A stretch of DNA of 64,000 nt from Antrihabitans stalagmiti (GCF_016482825.1 NZ_JAEMNV010000003.1:248001-312000), one strand, 5' to 3'. Shown: positions 34,634-44,521, numbered from the stretch's first letter. Numbers and translations are program-made. The notes: a model not told the origin generated them from the sequence alone.

Positions 34634-35194
34634 ATGCTCGAGCTGGCAATTCTTGGGCTACTCCTGGAGTCGCCGATGCATGGTTACGAGTTGCGAAAAC
34701 GATTGACAGGCCTGCTGGGAGCGTTTCGTGCGTTCTCCTATGGCTCGCTCTACCCGGCGTTGCGCAGGATGCAGGCCGACGGGTTGATCGAGGAGGATGC
34801 CGGCCCGACCGGCAACGTGAAACGACGCGCTCGTCGCGTCTATCAGCTCACGCCTCTGGGCAGACAACGTTTTTCGGAACTGGTTGCCGACACCGGACCG
34901 CAGAACTACACCGACGATGGCTTCGGCGTACACCTTGCCTTCTTCAGCCGCACCCCCGCGGAAGCGCGGATGCGGATCTTGGAAGGCAGGCGACGCCAAG
35001 TCGAGGAGCGCCGCGAGGGGCTCCGCGAGGCCGTAGGCAGGGCTAGCGGATCGCTCGACCGCTATACCAAACAGCTTCACCAGCTCGGCCTCGAATCCAG
35101 CGAACGCGAAGTGCGTTGGCTCAACGAACTGATTGCCGCAGAGCAGTCGACGAAATCGGCATTACCGAAAGAAGGAGAACCCGACCATGGGTGA
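34634..35194 (+). CDS. PadR-family transcriptional regulator (Rv0047c-like)
   Basis: 186 residues. The PadR winged helix begins at once ([24 protein letters not shown]), with [20 protein letters not shown] and [16 protein letters not shown]-terminal helical dimerisation domain (about 100-186) follows. Start ATG 34634 has a nearly ideal AGGAGGTGA seven bases upstream. The stop overlaps ino1 by 8 bp, so the two are co-transcribed and probably co-repressed through the palindrome at 34562. Confidence 0.93.
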   Translation: MLELAILGLLLESPMHGYELRKRLTGLLGAFRAFSYGSLYPALRRMQADGLIEEDAGPTGNVKRRARRVYQLTPLGRQRFSELVADTGPQNYTDDGFGVHLAFFSRTPAEARMRILEGRRRQVEERREGLREAVGRASGSLDRYTKQLHQLGLESSEREVRWLNELIAAEQSTKSALPKEGEPDHG

Positions 35195-36269
35195 GAACAG
35201 CAGCACGGTGCGCGTGGCCATTGTGGGCGTGGGTAACTGCGCTTCCTCCCTGGTCCAGGGCGTGCAGTACTACAAGGACGCCGACGAGACCGCCACGGTC
35301 CCAGGCCTCATGCACGTGAAGTTCGGTCAGTACCACGTCCGCGACGTCAAGTTCGTCGCCGCGTTCGACGTGGATGCCAAGAAGGTCGGCTTCGACCTCT
35401 CCGAGGCCATCTTCGCCAGCGAGAACAACACGATCAAGATCTCCGACGTGCCGCCGAGCAATGTCCTCGTGCAGCGCGGACCGACACTCGACGGCATCGG
35501 CAAGTACTACGCCGAGACCATCGAGTTGTCCGACGCAGAGCCGGTCGACATGGTCAAGGCACTCAAGGACGCCGAGGTCGACGTACTGGTCTCCTACCTC
35601 CCCGTCGGATCCGAGCAGGCCGACAAGTTCTACGCGCAGGCTTGCATCGACGCCGGTGTCGCGTTCGTCAACGCCCTTCCCGTCTTCATCGCGTCGGACC
35701 CGGTCTGGGCGCAGAAGTTCAAGGACGCAGGCGTCCCCATCGTCGGTGACGACATCAAGAGCCAGGTCGGCGCAACCATCACCCACCGCGTGATGGCGAA
35801 GCTGTTCGAAGATCGTGGCGTGCTCCTCGAGCGCACCATGCAGCTCAACGTCGGCGGCAACATGGACTTCAAGAACATGCTCGAGCGTGAGCGCCTCGAG
35901 TCGAAGAAGATCTCGAAGACCCAGGCAGTGACGTCGAACCTCACTCGTGAGCTCGGTGCAGGCAACGTCCACATCGGACCGTCGGATCACGTCGGCTGGC
36001 TCGACGACCGCAAGTGGGCCTACGTCCGCCTCGAAGGCCGCGCCTTCGGTGACGTTCCGCTGAACCTGGAGTACAAGCTCGAGGTGTGGGATTCGCCGAA
36101 CTCGGCAGGCATCATCATCGACGCGGTTCGCGCCGCCAAGATCGCCCTCGACCGTGGTGTCGGTGGACCGGTCTACCCGGCATCGGCATACCTGATGAAG
36201 TCCCCGCCGATCCAGATGGCGGACGACAAGGCACGCACCGCCCTCGAAGCGTTCATCGTCGAGGCATAG
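35187..36269 (+). CDS. ino1: Inositol-3-phosphate synthase
   Basis: 360 residues. It converts glucose-6-phosphate to 1L-myo-inositol-1-phosphate with NAD+, the first step to phosphatidylinositol, PIMs/LAM and mycothiol. [21 protein letters not shown] (from residue 9) is the NAD-binding loop. [28 protein letters not shown] is the conserved active-site region, including catalytic lysines, and [18 protein letters not shown] follows. ATG 35187 (AAGGAG upstream) gives the usual actinobacterial length. It ends just before a palindromic repeat. Confidence 0.97.
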   Translation: MGENSSTVRVAIVGVGNCASSLVQGVQYYKDADETATVPGLMHVKFGQYHVRDVKFVAAFDVDAKKVGFDLSEAIFASENNTIKISDVPPSNVLVQRGPTLDGIGKYYAETIELSDAEPVDMVKALKDAEVDVLVSYLPVGSEQADKFYAQACIDAGVAFVNALPVFIASDPVWAQKFKDAGVPIVGDDIKSQVGATITHRVMAKLFEDRGVLLERTMQLNVGGNMDFKNMLERERLESKKISKTQAVTSNLTRELGAGNVHIGPSDHVGWLDDRKWAYVRLEGRAFGDVPLNLEYKLEVWDSPNSAGIIIDAVRAAKIALDRGVGGPVYPASAYLMKSPPIQMADDKARTALEAFIVEA

Positions 36270-36280
36270 GCGGCTACGCC

Positions 36281-36327
36281 GCTCGTGAGTCTTTTCGGAG
36301 GGTCCGCCCACCGAAAGACTCACGAGC
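36281..36327. repeat. Palindromic element, copy 2, between convergent genes
   Basis: The left arm (36281-36301) shares CTCGTGAGTCTTTTCGGAGG with the copy at 15092. The right arm (36308-36327) has one base deleted and one mismatch. Here the element lies between ino1 (+) and the amidohydrolase (-) and overlaps the latter's stop codon, so it may act as a two-way terminator. Confidence 0.82.
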
Positions 36328-37408
36328 GCGAGGCGTTCAACCCGTACACCCGTTCCGCAGTCCGACCGAAGACGTCGTCGTGTTCCGACGCGCTTCGGTC
36401 GTTCTGTCGTTCAGCGATGATCGATCTGATCGCCTCGACGACGCCACGCGGATCGGATACCGGTTTCTCCATGGGGGAGTTCGATCCCCACATCGTTCGC
36501 GTGGATCCGAACTGATCCAGCGCGAAGTCGACCAACGGTGCAACCCGCTCTGCCAATTCGGCAACCGGTACCGACGTTCCCCGCAACGGCAGCCGATGTC
36601 CCAGGACCGGCAACGCCAGTCCGGTCAACTTGACCACGACGTTCGGCTGTTGCGCCACGGCAGCGAGATCGTCGCGCCACGCAGCCAACAGCGCTCGACG
36701 CTCGGCCTCCGAACGACCCGTGCTGCGGCCGACGGGCCCGAACACGCCCGCCGGAGTGCCGATGTTGTCCAACACGATCGTCACTTCGGGGTAGCGGATC
36801 GCCAACTCTGCGACATCGGGTAGGTCGTGCGCGTAAACCCACGTGTCGAATGTCAGCTTCCGCTCCGCGAGCTTGGCGAAACCGTCGAGAAATCGCGGCT
36901 GAACCAGCAGTCTGTACACCGAGGTCCACGAGCGGACCGCTTTGTCCTGGTGGTGCGCAGCAATCGAGCGAATGCCACGAACGAGAGGCGAGGCGTCGAG
37001 ATGCGCGTCGAGTACCTGCGCGAAGTTCGGCGACGTCGGATCGGCCGCGGCGACTATTGCGCCGAGACGAAGACCGTCGGGCTCGAACGGAAGTGATGCG
37101 ATCCAACGGGTTTCGTCGACCGAAGCGAATTCTCCGCGACCCCGCCATCCGGATTCGACGTGGACGACGGTGTCGATCTGCAAGCCGTCGATATCGGCGC
37201 GGTACTGCTCGGGCAGATACGGCTTCGCGAGATAGACGGGATCCGCGATCGATTCTCTATCGGCGCGCGAAAGCAGCTTGAAACCGAGGTCGAGCACCGG
37301 CGGCAGCAGGCGAGCAGGGGTCAGGTTCAAGCGCCAGTCGCGGGGTGTCGAATGGGGATCCCACTGATGAATGTGGGAGTCGACCATACGAAAGGTGTTG
37401 TTCGTCAA
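36320..37408 (-). CDS. Amidohydrolase family protein (TIM-barrel, PF04909 type)
   Basis: 362 residues. MVDSHIHQWDPH carries the HxH metal-binding pair of amidohydrolase-2 enzymes. FDTWVYAHDLPDVAELAIRYPEVTIVLDNIG and TMWGSNSPMEK (Asp replaced by Asn in the usual GSD) follow. The family includes lactonases and decarboxylases; specific substrate unknown. The frame starts TTG 37408, with ATG 37387 as an alternative; neither has a clear RBS. The gene is 14 bp after the second PBP gene and shares its direction. Confidence 0.85.
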   Translation of the reverse strand: MTNNTFRMVDSHIHQWDPHSTPRDWRLNLTPARLLPPVLDLGFKLLSRADRESIADPVYLAKPYLPEQYRADIDGLQIDTVVHVESGWRGRGEFASVDETRWIASLPFEPDGLRLGAIVAAADPTSPNFAQVLDAHLDASPLVRGIRSIAAHHQDKAVRSWTSVYRLLVQPRFLDGFAKLAERKLTFDTWVYAHDLPDVAELAIRYPEVTIVLDNIGTPAGVFGPVGRSTGRSEAERRALLAAWRDDLAAVAQQPNVVVKLTGLALPVLGHRLPLRGTSVPVAELAERVAPLVDFALDQFGSTRTMWGSNSPMEKPVSDPRGVVEAIRSIIAERQNDRSASEHDDVFGRTAERVYGLNASRS

Positions 37409-37422
37409 CGCGTCTGGACCAC

Positions 37423-39603
37423 TCAGCCTGGGATCGGAATCGTGATGCCCGGCAGAATTTCGATCTGCCGCATCGGTGGTGGCGGCGGCAGCACGATCAA
37501 CGGTGGTGGCGGAGGCGGTGCTGCGGACGTGCTCGGTGCCGGTTTGGCCGGTGCGCTGTAAGCCGGAACTCCTGCTTGCCCACCGATGGGGTCCGGGAAG
37601 GGGAACTTTTCGACGTCGGTGCCCGCGAGCGCTCCGTCCATCGTCTTCTTCCAGATGTCACTCGGCAATCCGGATCCGTAGATGCTGCTGCCGTACAGGT
37701 CGGTGATGGCCTGCGCCTGCTCGGTGCCGATCCAGACTGCGGTCGACAGTGACGGTGTGTAGCCGACCATCCACGCGTCTTTGTTCAATCCGGTGTCGCC
37801 GTACTGAGCCGTTCCGGTCTTCGACGCCGACGGCCGCCCACCTGCAAGGCCGTGCCCCCGGGAGTACGAAGCAATGGGAAGCATTGCCTGAGTTACGTTT
37901 TCGGCCACAGCGGGTTCGATGCGCTGCTCACCGGGGTCGGGCAGGCGATCGAGGAGAACGGTTCCGTCCGCAGTGACGACTCGCTGGACGAAGTGCGGGG
38001 CGTGGTAGGTACCCGACGCGGCGAGCGTGGCGTAGGCGGACGCCATGTCGATGGGTCGAACCTGGTACTGACCGAGCACGATGCCATCTTCGGGAATGCC
38101 GTTGTCCTGTGACAGCGACTTACCCGGTACCCCTGGAATGTTCTCAGGTATCCCGGCTTCGTGAGCGGCGTCGGCGATCTTCTGGGGACCGTTTTCCATC
38201 GATCGCGTCAGTCGATAGAAGCTCGTGTTGAGGGACTGCTTCAAAGCCTGGGCGATGGTGCAGGTTCCGCAGGTCTCGCCGCCGACGTTAGAGATCGAGA
38301 CGCTACCGACCGTCAGTGGCGCGCTGCTGTACATAGCGGACAGCGGGATGTCTTCCTTGAGCGCTGCAACCAGCCCGAACACCTTGAACGCGGAACCGGT
38401 CTGCAGCGGGGCCTGCGCGAAGTCGAAGCCGGCACCGTCGGCACCGCCGTAGTACGCGCGAACGGCACCGGTTCGTGGGTCGATGGACACGACAGCGGTC
38501 CGTAGCTCGGCGGGTTCGCCCTCGAAAATGCTGGTGACCGAATCGATAGCGGCTTGCTGAGCCTTCGGGTCGATCGTTGTCGTGATCTGCAGACCGCCGG
38601 TGTTGAGATCCTGATCGCTGATTCCAGCTGCGCGCAACTCGTTGAGCACCTGAGTGCGGATCAGGCCCTCCGGACCACGCGCGATGTTCTCGTCGCCGAC
38701 CTGATTGGTCGGGATGATCGGCGGAAAGACGTTGGCCGCTCGCTCTGTGCTCGGGAGAACACCCATTTCGACCATGCCGTCCAGCACGTAGTTCCAGCGT
38801 GCTGTCAGTTCTTGGGAATGCAACTCTGGATCGAGACTAGACGGACTTCGCACGACCGAGGCGAGGACGGCACCTTCGGCAACGGTCAAGTCGCCGACCG
38901 GCTTACCGAAGTACGACTTCGACGCCGCCGCTATGCCGTAAGCGCCACGGCCGTAATAGATCGTGTTCAAGTAGGCAGCAAGGATGTCGTCCTTGCTCCA
39001 TTCCCGCGCCATTTTCGCGGAGATCACCAGCTCGCGCCATTTGCGGCTGACGCTGCGATCGGATCCGACGAGCGCGTTCTTGACGTATTGCTGGGTGATG
39101 GTCGACCCGCCGCCCGCGCTTTCCTTGCCCTGGATGTTGTCGCGAGCGGCTCGGAAGAATCCGGTGACCGAGAAGCCACGATTTTGATAGAAGTTGCGAT
39201 CCTCCGCCGAGAGCATTGCGTTGCGGACGTGTTCCGGCACATCGGTGATCGGAACTTCGGTGCGATTGCCTTCGGGCGGAACAACTTTGCTGAGGACGGT
39301 CGTTCCGTCGGTCGCAAATATCGTCGCGACCTGATTGACGCGCATATCCGAGGGCCGTGGCACCTCGGCTTGGCTGTAACTGATCACGAATGCGGTCGTA
39401 GGCACGATGATCGCGAGTGCGACGAGAACGAAAAGGGTGCGCCGGACGTAGCGCCACTTCGACTTGCGTTTGGGCGAGCGATCCTTCGGCCGTTTCGGAG
39501 AAGCGCCGGACGCCGAGCTCACCCCGCCTGCCGAATCTTTCGTCGGCTCATCGGCCGGCGACGGTTGCGGCAGCGTCGCAGCGCGGTGGGAACTCACGTT
39601 CAT
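37423..39603 (-). CDS. Second PonA-like bifunctional penicillin-binding protein
   Basis: 726 residues, class A PBP. A short cytosolic tail (1-55), a membrane helix (about 56-77), a GT51 domain (EDRNFY, Glu134; GGSTITQQYVKNAL) and a transpeptidase domain (Ser404-AFK407, SLN 457-459, KTG 595-597). A Pro-rich tail ends IEILPGITIPIPG. It is very similar to PonA at 29400, including the tail motif (IEILPGVVIPVPG), but lacks the long N-terminal Pro-rich extension. All catalytic residues are present. The two copies flank the DUF1707-padR-ino1 segment. Confidence 0.94.
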   Translation of the reverse strand: MNVSSHRAATLPQPSPADEPTKDSAGGVSSASGASPKRPKDRSPKRKSKWRYVRRTLFVLVALAIIVPTTAFVISYSQAEVPRPSDMRVNQVATIFATDGTTVLSKVVPPEGNRTEVPITDVPEHVRNAMLSAEDRNFYQNRGFSVTGFFRAARDNIQGKESAGGGSTITQQYVKNALVGSDRSVSRKWRELVISAKMAREWSKDDILAAYLNTIYYGRGAYGIAAASKSYFGKPVGDLTVAEGAVLASVVRSPSSLDPELHSQELTARWNYVLDGMVEMGVLPSTERAANVFPPIIPTNQVGDENIARGPEGLIRTQVLNELRAAGISDQDLNTGGLQITTTIDPKAQQAAIDSVTSIFEGEPAELRTAVVSIDPRTGAVRAYYGGADGAGFDFAQAPLQTGSAFKVFGLVAALKEDIPLSAMYSSAPLTVGSVSISNVGGETCGTCTIAQALKQSLNTSFYRLTRSMENGPQKIADAAHEAGIPENIPGVPGKSLSQDNGIPEDGIVLGQYQVRPIDMASAYATLAASGTYHAPHFVQRVVTADGTVLLDRLPDPGEQRIEPAVAENVTQAMLPIASYSRGHGLAGGRPSASKTGTAQYGDTGLNKDAWMVGYTPSLSTAVWIGTEQAQAITDLYGSSIYGSGLPSDIWKKTMDGALAGTDVEKFPFPDPIGGQAGVPAYSAPAKPAPSTSAAPPPPPPLIVLPPPPPMRQIEILPGITIPIPG

Positions 39604-39697
39604 TGCCTCCGGACTCCAGGACGCCTCCTACCTGGATCCTTGCATCGGATCGGAAGCCCAGGGTAACCGCTGACTCGAGCAATTGCCCAGCCACCTG

Positions 39698-40576
39698 TCA
39701 GCTCTTGACTCCACCGGCCGTCAGACCGGAAATGATTCGGCGTTGGAAGAGCAAGACCATGATGACCAACGGAATCGTGACGATCGTCCCTGCCGCCATG
39801 ATCGCCGCATAAGGAATAGCTTGCGGGTCGTTACCGGAGAAGCGCGCGATCGCAACGGTGACGGGTTCGGTGGCGTCGGAGGACAGCAACCGCGCGAGCA
39901 GATATTCGTTGACGGCGGCGATGAACGCCAGAATTGCCGTCGTGAACACCGCGGGTGCGGCGAGGGGAAGCATGATCAGACGGAACGCCTGGAATTTGCT
40001 TGCCCCGTCGATTCGCGCGGCCTCCTCGAGTTCCCACGGCAGTTCCGCAAAAAACGACGCAAGGATGTAAACCGTCATCGGCAGGACGAAGGAGATGTTC
40101 GGAATGATCATCGCCTGGTATTTGCCGATCCATTCGAGATCGGTGAACAGCTGGAACAGCGGCGTCACCAGTGCGACGACGGGGAACATCGACGCCGAAA
40201 GAATCAACCCGGCGATGAGGTACTTTCCGCGAAATGCCACGCGCGCAAGCGCATACGCGGCGAAGACGCCGAGCACCAACGCGATCGCTGTTGTGATGCC
40301 GCCGATGACGACGCTGTTTGTGAGCGCTCGCGTGAAGTGGTTGCCCTTGTCGGTGTCGAACGCGTTGCGGAAGTTCTCGAAGGTGAGATGCGTCGGCCAC
40401 GGCGTCGTGTCGTAGGTGTAGTCGGCATTGCGGAATGCGGTGACGGCCATCCAGTAGAACGGCGCCAAACCCCAGATCAGGATGATGGCGACGCCGACGT
40501 AGACGCGTAGCGACCCGAACTTCCAGCGGCGAGCCGGGACGACGACCTCGAGTGTGTCGGGTTTGCGATGGGTCAT
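39698..40576 (-). CDS. sugB: Sugar ABC transporter permease (SugB-like)
   Basis: 292 residues, six helices, binding-protein-dependent inner membrane component with the EAA loop EAARIDGASKFQAFRLIMLPL. It resembles SugB of the mycobacterial LpqY-SugABC trehalose importer. ATG 40576 overlaps the SugA-like stop by 4 bp. No ATPase gene follows; downstream is the second PBP. Confidence 0.88.
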   Translation of the reverse strand: MTHRKPDTLEVVVPARRWKFGSLRVYVGVAIILIWGLAPFYWMAVTAFRNADYTYDTTPWPTHLTFENFRNAFDTDKGNHFTRALTNSVVIGGITTAIALVLGVFAAYALARVAFRGKYLIAGLILSASMFPVVALVTPLFQLFTDLEWIGKYQAMIIPNISFVLPMTVYILASFFAELPWELEEAARIDGASKFQAFRLIMLPLAAPAVFTTAILAFIAAVNEYLLARLLSSDATEPVTVAIARFSGNDPQAIPYAAIMAAGTIVTIPLVIMVLLFQRRIISGLTAGGVKS

Positions 40577-41601
40577 CGAGCGCCCTTTCGCTGGTCTTCC
40601 TGAGTGCGAACGGCGTTGGCACCAAGCACTTTCACCAAAGCGAACGCAACGATGAAGATCATCACGAAGGTGATCGTCGACAGCGCCGAGGCACTGTTGG
40701 GACCCTGCCTGATCTGGTCGACGACCAGCATCGAGACCGTCCGGGTCGCGTCGTTGTCGAGCGTCAGAATCGCGGGCAGGTCGTACATACGCAGCGCGTC
40801 CATCGTTCTGAACAGAATCGCGACCATCAGCGCGGGCTTCACCAGCGGCAGCGTGATGTGCAGGAAACGCTGCCATGCCGACGCCCCGTCGACGCGTGCT
40901 GCCTCGTAGACGTCCTGCGGAATCATCTGCAGCCCGGCAAGAATCAGCAACGCCATAAACGGCGTCGTCTTCCACACGTCAGCGATGATGACAGCGAACC
41001 GGGCAGGCCACTCGTCCGACGTCCAGAGAATCGACGTGCCGAACACTCGATTGATCACGCCGTCGTAAGCGAACATGAACTCCCACAGCCGCGCGGTGAC
41101 GGCGGTCGGGATCGCCCACGGGATCAGCACCGCAGCGCGAAGCAGCGCACGGCCCTTGAAAGTTTTGCCCATGACGATCGCCATGCCGAGGCCGATCACA
41201 ACCTCGAGCGCGACCGTGACGACGGTGAAGAACAAGGTGACGCCGACGGCGGACCAGAACTGCGAGCCGAGCGTTCCCGGAGGGCACGATGCGACGCCAC
41301 CAGAGATGGTCGGGCACTCCTGCCAGAGCCAGTGTGTGTAGTTGGTCCAGCCCGCACTGCCACCTTCGACGAACATCCCGGTGGCAGGGTCAAGACCCTG
41401 GTCCTTCTGGAACGACATGACGAAGGCACGCACGACCGGGTAGCCGATGACCACGCCGAGCGCGACGAGGACCGGAGCAATGAGGAGCCAGGCACGAAGG
41501 CTCCCGAACCAACGCCGACCAGCACCGCGGCCGGGAGTTGGACTCCCGGCCGCGGTGACGTCTGGCTTGGCTCCGCTGGTTTCACCAGCAGAAACTGCCA
41601 T
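40573..41601 (-). CDS. sugA: Sugar ABC transporter permease (SugA-like)
   Basis: 342 residues, six or more helices, with the EAA loop EAARVDGASAWQRFLHITLPL. The extended periplasmic loop (about 70-115, CPTISGGVASCPPG) holds two Cys. It pairs with the SugB-like protein in the transport channel. It is 15 bp after the binding-protein gene. Trehalose as substrate is inferred from similarity to SugA, not proven. Confidence 0.88.
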   Translation of the reverse strand: MAVSAGETSGAKPDVTAAGSPTPGRGAGRRWFGSLRAWLLIAPVLVALGVVIGYPVVRAFVMSFQKDQGLDPATGMFVEGGSAGWTNYTHWLWQECPTISGGVASCPPGTLGSQFWSAVGVTLFFTVVTVALEVVIGLGMAIVMGKTFKGRALLRAAVLIPWAIPTAVTARLWEFMFAYDGVINRVFGTSILWTSDEWPARFAVIIADVWKTTPFMALLILAGLQMIPQDVYEAARVDGASAWQRFLHITLPLVKPALMVAILFRTMDALRMYDLPAILTLDNDATRTVSMLVVDQIRQGPNSASALSTITFVMIFIVAFALVKVLGANAVRTQEDQRKGAR

Positions 41602-41616
41602 TGCTGTTCTCCTGTG

Positions 41617-42900
41617 TTACTGCCCGGCCGACTCGATGCCCGCCTGCATGTCCTTGATCGCCTGGTCTACCGACTTCTCACCTTTGAGTGCAGCATAGGC
41701 ATTGTCCTGCACTGCCTTTGACACCGCCGGGTAGAAGGGGGTTACCGGTCGCGGCACGGCGTTCTCGATGCCTGCCTTCAATGCGGGAAGATACGGCATC
41801 TTCTCGATCAGCGCAGGGTCGTCGTACAGCGCGGGCAGCACGGGCGGCAGACCGCTCTCGCCGATGATCCGCTGAGCCTGCTCACCGGTGATGAACTTCA
41901 GGAAGTCGAGCGCGGTTGCCTTGTTCTTCGAGAAGGCGCTGATCGCGATGTTGTAACCGCCGAGAGTCGACGTACCGACGCCTGTGGAACCGGGCAGCGG
42001 AGCGACTCCGACCTTGTCCTTCACAGCCGAGCCGTCCTTGTTGGCGTTCTCGTACACAGACGGCCAGTTGCGCAGGAACAGCAGCTTGCCGGACTCGAAT
42101 GCACTCTGGCTCTCGGGTTCCTTGTAGGTGATCGCTTCCTTCGGAATGTTGCCATCGGAGTATGCGGTGACGAGTTCCTGCAGTCCGGCGCGTGCCTCGG
42201 GGCTGTCGACCGTCGGCGTCTTGCCGTCGGGACCGACGAAGGTGCCGCCGTAGGAGTTGATCGCCTCGGCTGTATTGACTGTCAAGCCTTCGTACGGGGC
42301 GTACTGGCCGGCGTAGCAGCCCATGTCGTTGGTCTTGGCGATCTCGCACGACGCCATCATCTCGGCCCAGGTCGTCGGTGCGGTCGGGACCAGGTCCTTG
42401 CGGTAGAACAGCAAACCGCCGTTGGTGTTCTTCGGGGCCGCGTAGAGCGTGTTGTTGTAGGTGCCGCTCGCGACCGTCGAGGGCAGCAGCGCGCTGGTGT
42501 CGAGGGCGTACTCGCCGGTCAGCGGTTGCAGCCAGTTTCGTGCGGCGAATTCGGCCGTCCACGGCAGATCGAGCGCGATGACGTCGTAGTTGGACTGCTT
42601 TGCCTGCAGATTCTGGACGAGGTCGTCGTGCTGCTGATCTGCGTCGTTGGACTGCTCTTTGAAGGTGACCTGCTCGTCGGGGTGCGTTTCGTTCCACTTG
42701 TCGACAAGCTGGCGGACGACGCCGGACTCGGTCGTGTCCTTGCCTTCGACGTAGGTGATCGGTCCGCGGCCGTTGCCGCCCGAGCTCGAGCCGCTGTCGG
42801 AGGAGTCGCTATCGCTCGAACATCCGGTGACGGCGAGCATCGCGACGGCTGCTGCCGCCAGCACTGCTCTAGGGAGTACAGCTCTCGAATGCAATGACAT
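41617..42900 (-). CDS. lpqY: Extracellular sugar-binding lipoprotein (LpqY-like)
   Basis: 427 residues. A signal peptide ends with lipobox LAVTGC (Cys27), then a Ser/Asp/Gly-rich spacer. A type 1 solute-binding fold follows (ALDLPWTAEFAARNWLQPLT, LYAAPKNTNGGLLFYRKDLVP, TTLGGYNIAISAFSKN-like segments). It resembles LpqY, which captures trehalose released from trehalose mycolates. ATG 42900 with GGAGAG upstream. First gene of the importer operon. Confidence 0.88.
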   Translation of the reverse strand: MSLHSRAVLPRAVLAAAAVAMLAVTGCSSDSDSSDSGSSSGGNGRGPITYVEGKDTTESGVVRQLVDKWNETHPDEQVTFKEQSNDADQQHDDLVQNLQAKQSNYDVIALDLPWTAEFAARNWLQPLTGEYALDTSALLPSTVASGTYNNTLYAAPKNTNGGLLFYRKDLVPTAPTTWAEMMASCEIAKTNDMGCYAGQYAPYEGLTVNTAEAINSYGGTFVGPDGKTPTVDSPEARAGLQELVTAYSDGNIPKEAITYKEPESQSAFESGKLLFLRNWPSVYENANKDGSAVKDKVGVAPLPGSTGVGTSTLGGYNIAISAFSKNKATALDFLKFITGEQAQRIIGESGLPPVLPALYDDPALIEKMPYLPALKAGIENAVPRPVTPFYPAVSKAVQDNAYAALKGEKSVDQAIKDMQAGIESAGQ

Positions 42901-43080
42901 AGATTTCTCTCCAGTAGTCAGTTTGTCGTGGATTCTCGGCGCAGGCAGCGACGGACGCATGCGTGACGCACATCGCAAGATACTTTGGCACGGAAAGCGG
43001 CGAAACGGGTCGGTACTCGCGAACGCTGCAGATGTCGGCGTCCTCGGCGCGTGTCGGCGGCAACCATTACCCTCGGCGCC

Positions 43081-43899
43081 GTGAGTTCCGAGAAGATGCT
43101 GACCCGGATCGGCGGCCTGCTGCGGCAGGCGGAGTCGACCGACAACGAGCACGAAGCGCAGGCGTTTATGGCGGCGGCGCAGCGTTTGGCGACGCAGTCG
43201 TCGATCGACCTCGCGGTTGCCCGTTCGCACACCGCCAATCGAGAACGCCGTCCCGTTCCGACGCAGCGGATGATTCGGATCGGCGAGCCGGGCAAGAAGG
43301 GCTTACGGACCTACGTCCAGTTGTTCCTGGCGATTTCGCACGCGAACGACGTGAAATGCGACGTGACGCAGTCGTCGACCCAGGTCTATGCCTATGGCTT
43401 CGATACCGATATCGACGCGTGCGAAGCGCTGTACGCGAGTCTGATCATTCAGATGGTTCGCGCGTCCGACACCTACATCAAGTCGGGCAGCTATCGGGAG
43501 GCGACGGTCGAAAAGTTGGTCACAGAGGGGCGTGGCCTGCGAAAGCGAACGCGCCGCGTCAAGGTGCCGATCGCGGGTGTGACAGCTCGGTTGAATTTCC
43601 AGCTTGCCTACGCGGCCCGCATCGGGGAACGACTTGCGGCCGTGAAACGTGACGCCGAAGCCGAGATCGTCGCAGCCGAGGTGGCCGGAACCGGAACGGC
43701 GCTTGTGTTGCGCAACAAGCAGATCGAGTTGCAGGACTACTACTCCGAGACCTCGCAAGCGCGTGGGACGTGGCGAGGTACACGAGCGACTGCAGGGTAT
43801 TCGTCGGATGCGCGACGCGCAGGCGACCGTGCGGGTCGAGCCGCTCGGCTTGGGACGTCTCCGGAACTCGGTGCTGCTCGCGGGCAACTCTCTTCCTGA
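43081..43899 (+). CDS. DUF2786 domain protein
   Basis: 272 residues. It opens with MLTRIGGLLRQAESTDNEHEAQAFMAAAQRL, the DUF2786 signature, and later has YAYGFDTDIDACEALYASLIIQM. The C-terminal 40 residues are Arg/Gly/Ala-rich and probably disordered. GTG 43081 fits the domain start; ATG 43096 is possible. It overlaps the metallohydrolase start (TGATGA), so the two are coupled. Role unknown. Confidence 0.82.
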   Translation: MSSEKMLTRIGGLLRQAESTDNEHEAQAFMAAAQRLATQSSIDLAVARSHTANRERRPVPTQRMIRIGEPGKKGLRTYVQLFLAISHANDVKCDVTQSSTQVYAYGFDTDIDACEALYASLIIQMVRASDTYIKSGSYREATVEKLVTEGRGLRKRTRRVKVPIAGVTARLNFQLAYAARIGERLAAVKRDAEAEIVAAEVAGTGTALVLRNKQIELQDYYSETSQARGTWRGTRATAGYSSDARRAGDRAGRAARLGTSPELGAARGQLSS

Positions 43900-44420
43900 T
43901 GAGACGCGACACGCAACGAGGAAAGGTATACGACGCAGAAGCGCTGGTGCGCCGAGTGTTCGATCGGGCGGACGAATACGGCGTCAGGCAGTTGGAATTA
44001 CTCGGCTCTACGATCACGTTGCCGATCGAACGTCGGTTCGCGTCGGTGGAGTCGGTGCAGAGTTATGTCGACAGCGTGCTCGCGCTGAATTGGGTTAGGG
44101 CGCAATGGAAACGAGCGTACGTTCCGGTGTCGGTGCGGCAGCGGGCCGGCCAGCAGGCTGCGCACTACGAGGTGGAAACGGCGACGATTGCGGTGCCGCT
44201 GCACGTCGGGGCGCGCGCATGGGCGCTGCGTGAACTGGTCGTGCTGCACGAACTGGCACACCATCTGGAGCCGTCCGAACTGGATGTCGCGCCGCACGGA
44301 CAGGAATTCGTTGCTCGATACCTCGAATTGGTGGCAGAGTTGGTCGGCGTCGAGGCCGGCCTGCTCATCCGGTCGACGATGGCCGAGTGTGGTGTTCGGA
44401 TCGGTTCGGGTGCACACTGA
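43899..44420 (+). CDS. Small zinc metallohydrolase (TIGR04338-like)
   Basis: 173 residues. VVLHELAHHLEPSELDVAPHGQEFVARYLEL carries the HExxH zinc motif and a third His (H..xxH...HG). The N-terminal part KVYDAEALVRRVFDRA...ELLGSTITLPIERRFAS matches an actinobacterial metallohydrolase family found beside DUF2786. Probably a peptidase; substrate unknown. Confidence 0.85.
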   Translation: MRRDTQRGKVYDAEALVRRVFDRADEYGVRQLELLGSTITLPIERRFASVESVQSYVDSVLALNWVRAQWKRAYVPVSVRQRAGQQAAHYEVETATIAVPLHVGARAWALRELVVLHELAHHLEPSELDVAPHGQEFVARYLELVAELVGVEAGLLIRSTMAECGVRIGSGAH

Positions 44421-44521
44421 CCCGTCCGTTGCCGTGTCCGGTTACGAAGTCCCTGATGACGTGCGCGAAACACGGCGTCGAACAACAATGCCCGAACTTC
44501 ACCACGAGGGAGCCCCGACCC

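Noticed and set aside
38554-39666. Plus-strand open frame opposite the second PBP
   Set aside because: Antisense to a complete PBP; no recognisable protein features.
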